This document shows positions 63,300-64,000 of a stretch of 64,000 nucleotides of DNA, in pieces. The first letter of the stretch is position 1; each line of letters starts with the position of its first letter. The notes under the pieces were generated by a model that was not told where the DNA came from, made no database searches, and was given only the letters and a program-made list of their open reading frames with translations. The stretch covers positions 1-64,000 of the forward strand of contig JAKLJP010000001.1 in the NCBI GenBank assembly GCA_023151115.1, written 5' to 3'. The position numbers and the translations under genes were made by a program. The DNA is from Anaerolineae bacterium (GTDB taxonomy: Bacteria > Chloroflexota > Anaerolineae > 4572-78 > J111).

Positions 63300-64000
63300 A
63301 TGACATTAATGGTCCAAGCGCCTGCTTGGGTAACTACCCCAAGCACGGTTGTCGAAGGTAGCTTATTAACCACGATTTTCGCTCACCTTGATCGGGCTTG
63401 TGACCAGCTCGCCCTCGACGATGGCCTGCGCGCCATCCTCCGGCAGCCGGAGCGCGAACTGACGGTGGCGTTGCCGATTATCCGCGATGATGAGACCATC
63501 TCCGTTTATACCGGTTATCGAGTGCAACACTCCTCGGCGCGGGGACCGTGCAAGGGTGGCCTGCGCTTCCACCCAAGTATCAACCTGGAAGAGGTGCGCG
63601 CCCTGGCCATGCTGATGACACTCAAATGCGCCGTCGCTAATTTACCCTTCGGTGGAGCCAAAGGGGGAGTCGTGGTCGAACCGGCTAGCCTGTCTGAGAG
63701 TGAATTAAGGCGGCTGACCCGGCGCTACGCGGCCATGATCCTGCCGATCCTGGGCGGCAAGCGGGATATCCTGGCACCTGATATTAATACCAACGAACAA
63801 ACGATGACCTGGATTGTGGACACGATTTCTATGCTTCAGGATCAGGCTATGCCCGAGATTGCGACCGGCAAACCAATTTCCCTGGGCGGCTCCCCAGGAC
63901 GAAGCGAGGCGACGGGGCGCGGTATTGCCATCGCTGCCGTCGAGATGCTGGGCCGGCAGGGGTGCGACCCCAGGGCAGTCCGGGTAGCCGTGCAGGGCTT
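63300..64000 (+). CDS. Glu/Leu/Phe/Val dehydrogenase, 5' part
   Basis: The frame opens at the ATG at 63300 and runs off the window (234 codons seen of about 420). The substrate site is conserved: KGGLRFHP, then LMTLKCAVANLPFGGAKGGV with the catalytic Lys, and DILAPDINTNEQTMTWI. SLGGSPGRSEATGRGI begins the nucleotide domain. It interconverts glutamate and 2-oxoglutarate with ammonia, so it can fix the ammonia that DpaL and nitrogen metabolism release. The ribosome site is weak (AGGA about 8 nt before). Confidence 0.9.
   Translation, partial: MTLMVQAPAWVTTPSTVVEGSLLTTIFAHLDRACDQLALDDGLRAILRQPERELTVALPIIRDDETISVYTGYRVQHSSARGPCKGGLRFHPSINLEEVRALAMLMTLKCAVANLPFGGAKGGVVVEPASLSESELRRLTRRYAAMILPILGGKRDILAPDINTNEQTMTWIVDTISMLQDQAMPEIATGKPISLGGSPGRSEATGRGIAIAAVEMLGRQGCDPRAVRVAVQG

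Overview
The window looks like a stretch of a Chloroflexota (Anaerolineae-like) chromosome or large replicon. This rests on gene content and style rather than on a marker gene: many two-component systems with GAF-type kinases, nirK plus a quinol NO reductase, carboxymuconolactone-type proteins, cupins, a molybdopterin nitrate-reductase-like cluster with a Rieske protein, GTG/TTG starts and several decayed genes. No rRNA, tRNA or CRISPR array is visible.

Left part (1-13.6 kb): the tail of an IS4-type transposase, then a plasmid- or AICE-like module on the minus strand: a large replication initiator with a DnaA domain-I-like C-terminus, a ParM/ParR-type partition pair, an FtsK/SpoIIIE-like translocase, small membrane proteins and an excisionase-like HTH. 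Between rep and parR lies a compact control region: three palindromic repeats, a minus-strand promoter that would give rep a long leader, and an opposing strong promoter with a terminator that would make a structured RNA of about 150 nt antisense to that leader. An XRE regulator with a multi-pass membrane partner and an IS607-type element (tnpA/tnpB) follow.

Middle part (14.3-37.6 kb): nirK, a cupin, a Crp/Fnr regulator, ferredoxin, DUF3565, a B12-binding radical SAM enzyme, an AhpD-like protein, a SufT/MIP18-like protein, Mrp, norZ (qNOR) and type II NADH dehydrogenase. Together they would reduce nitrite to N2O with quinol as donor. Two identical 16-bp boxes at matching distance from a -10 suggest that one Crp/Fnr protein controls nirK and the ferredoxin operon. 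A GAF histidine kinase with an OmpR/PhoB-type regulator, an Rnk-like protein, a soluble HATPase protein, diaminopropionate ammonia-lyase, redox proteins and a three-gene 2-oxoacid dehydrogenase (E1 alpha, E1 beta, E2) follow.

Right part (37.9-64 kb): a nitrate-reductase-like operon (NarI-like membrane protein, Mo-bisMGD subunit, Fe-S subunit, Tat-anchored Rieske, DUF6755, TDT carrier), a NarX/NarL-like pair, and a stress region (Dps, SHOCT, OsmC, PRC/BON, Usp, antiporter, sll1863-like and HEAT proteins) ending in a Glu dehydrogenase cut by the window edge. This region is rich in decay: two single-base frameshifts in T runs, fragments of ClC, MrpA and APC transporters, an IS insertion, and a collapsed HK-RR relic.

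The most unusual signal is a promoter element found four times (19.2, 27.4, 54.6 and 62.1 kb). It has repeated TTTTTCAT half-sites at 11-bp steps, a [13 protein letters not shown] TTCTATGCG-TTTTTCA block and a -10 exactly 11 nt downstream. It resembles a Pho-box-type operator and probably defines a local stress regulon, perhaps of the adjacent OmpR-type regulator.
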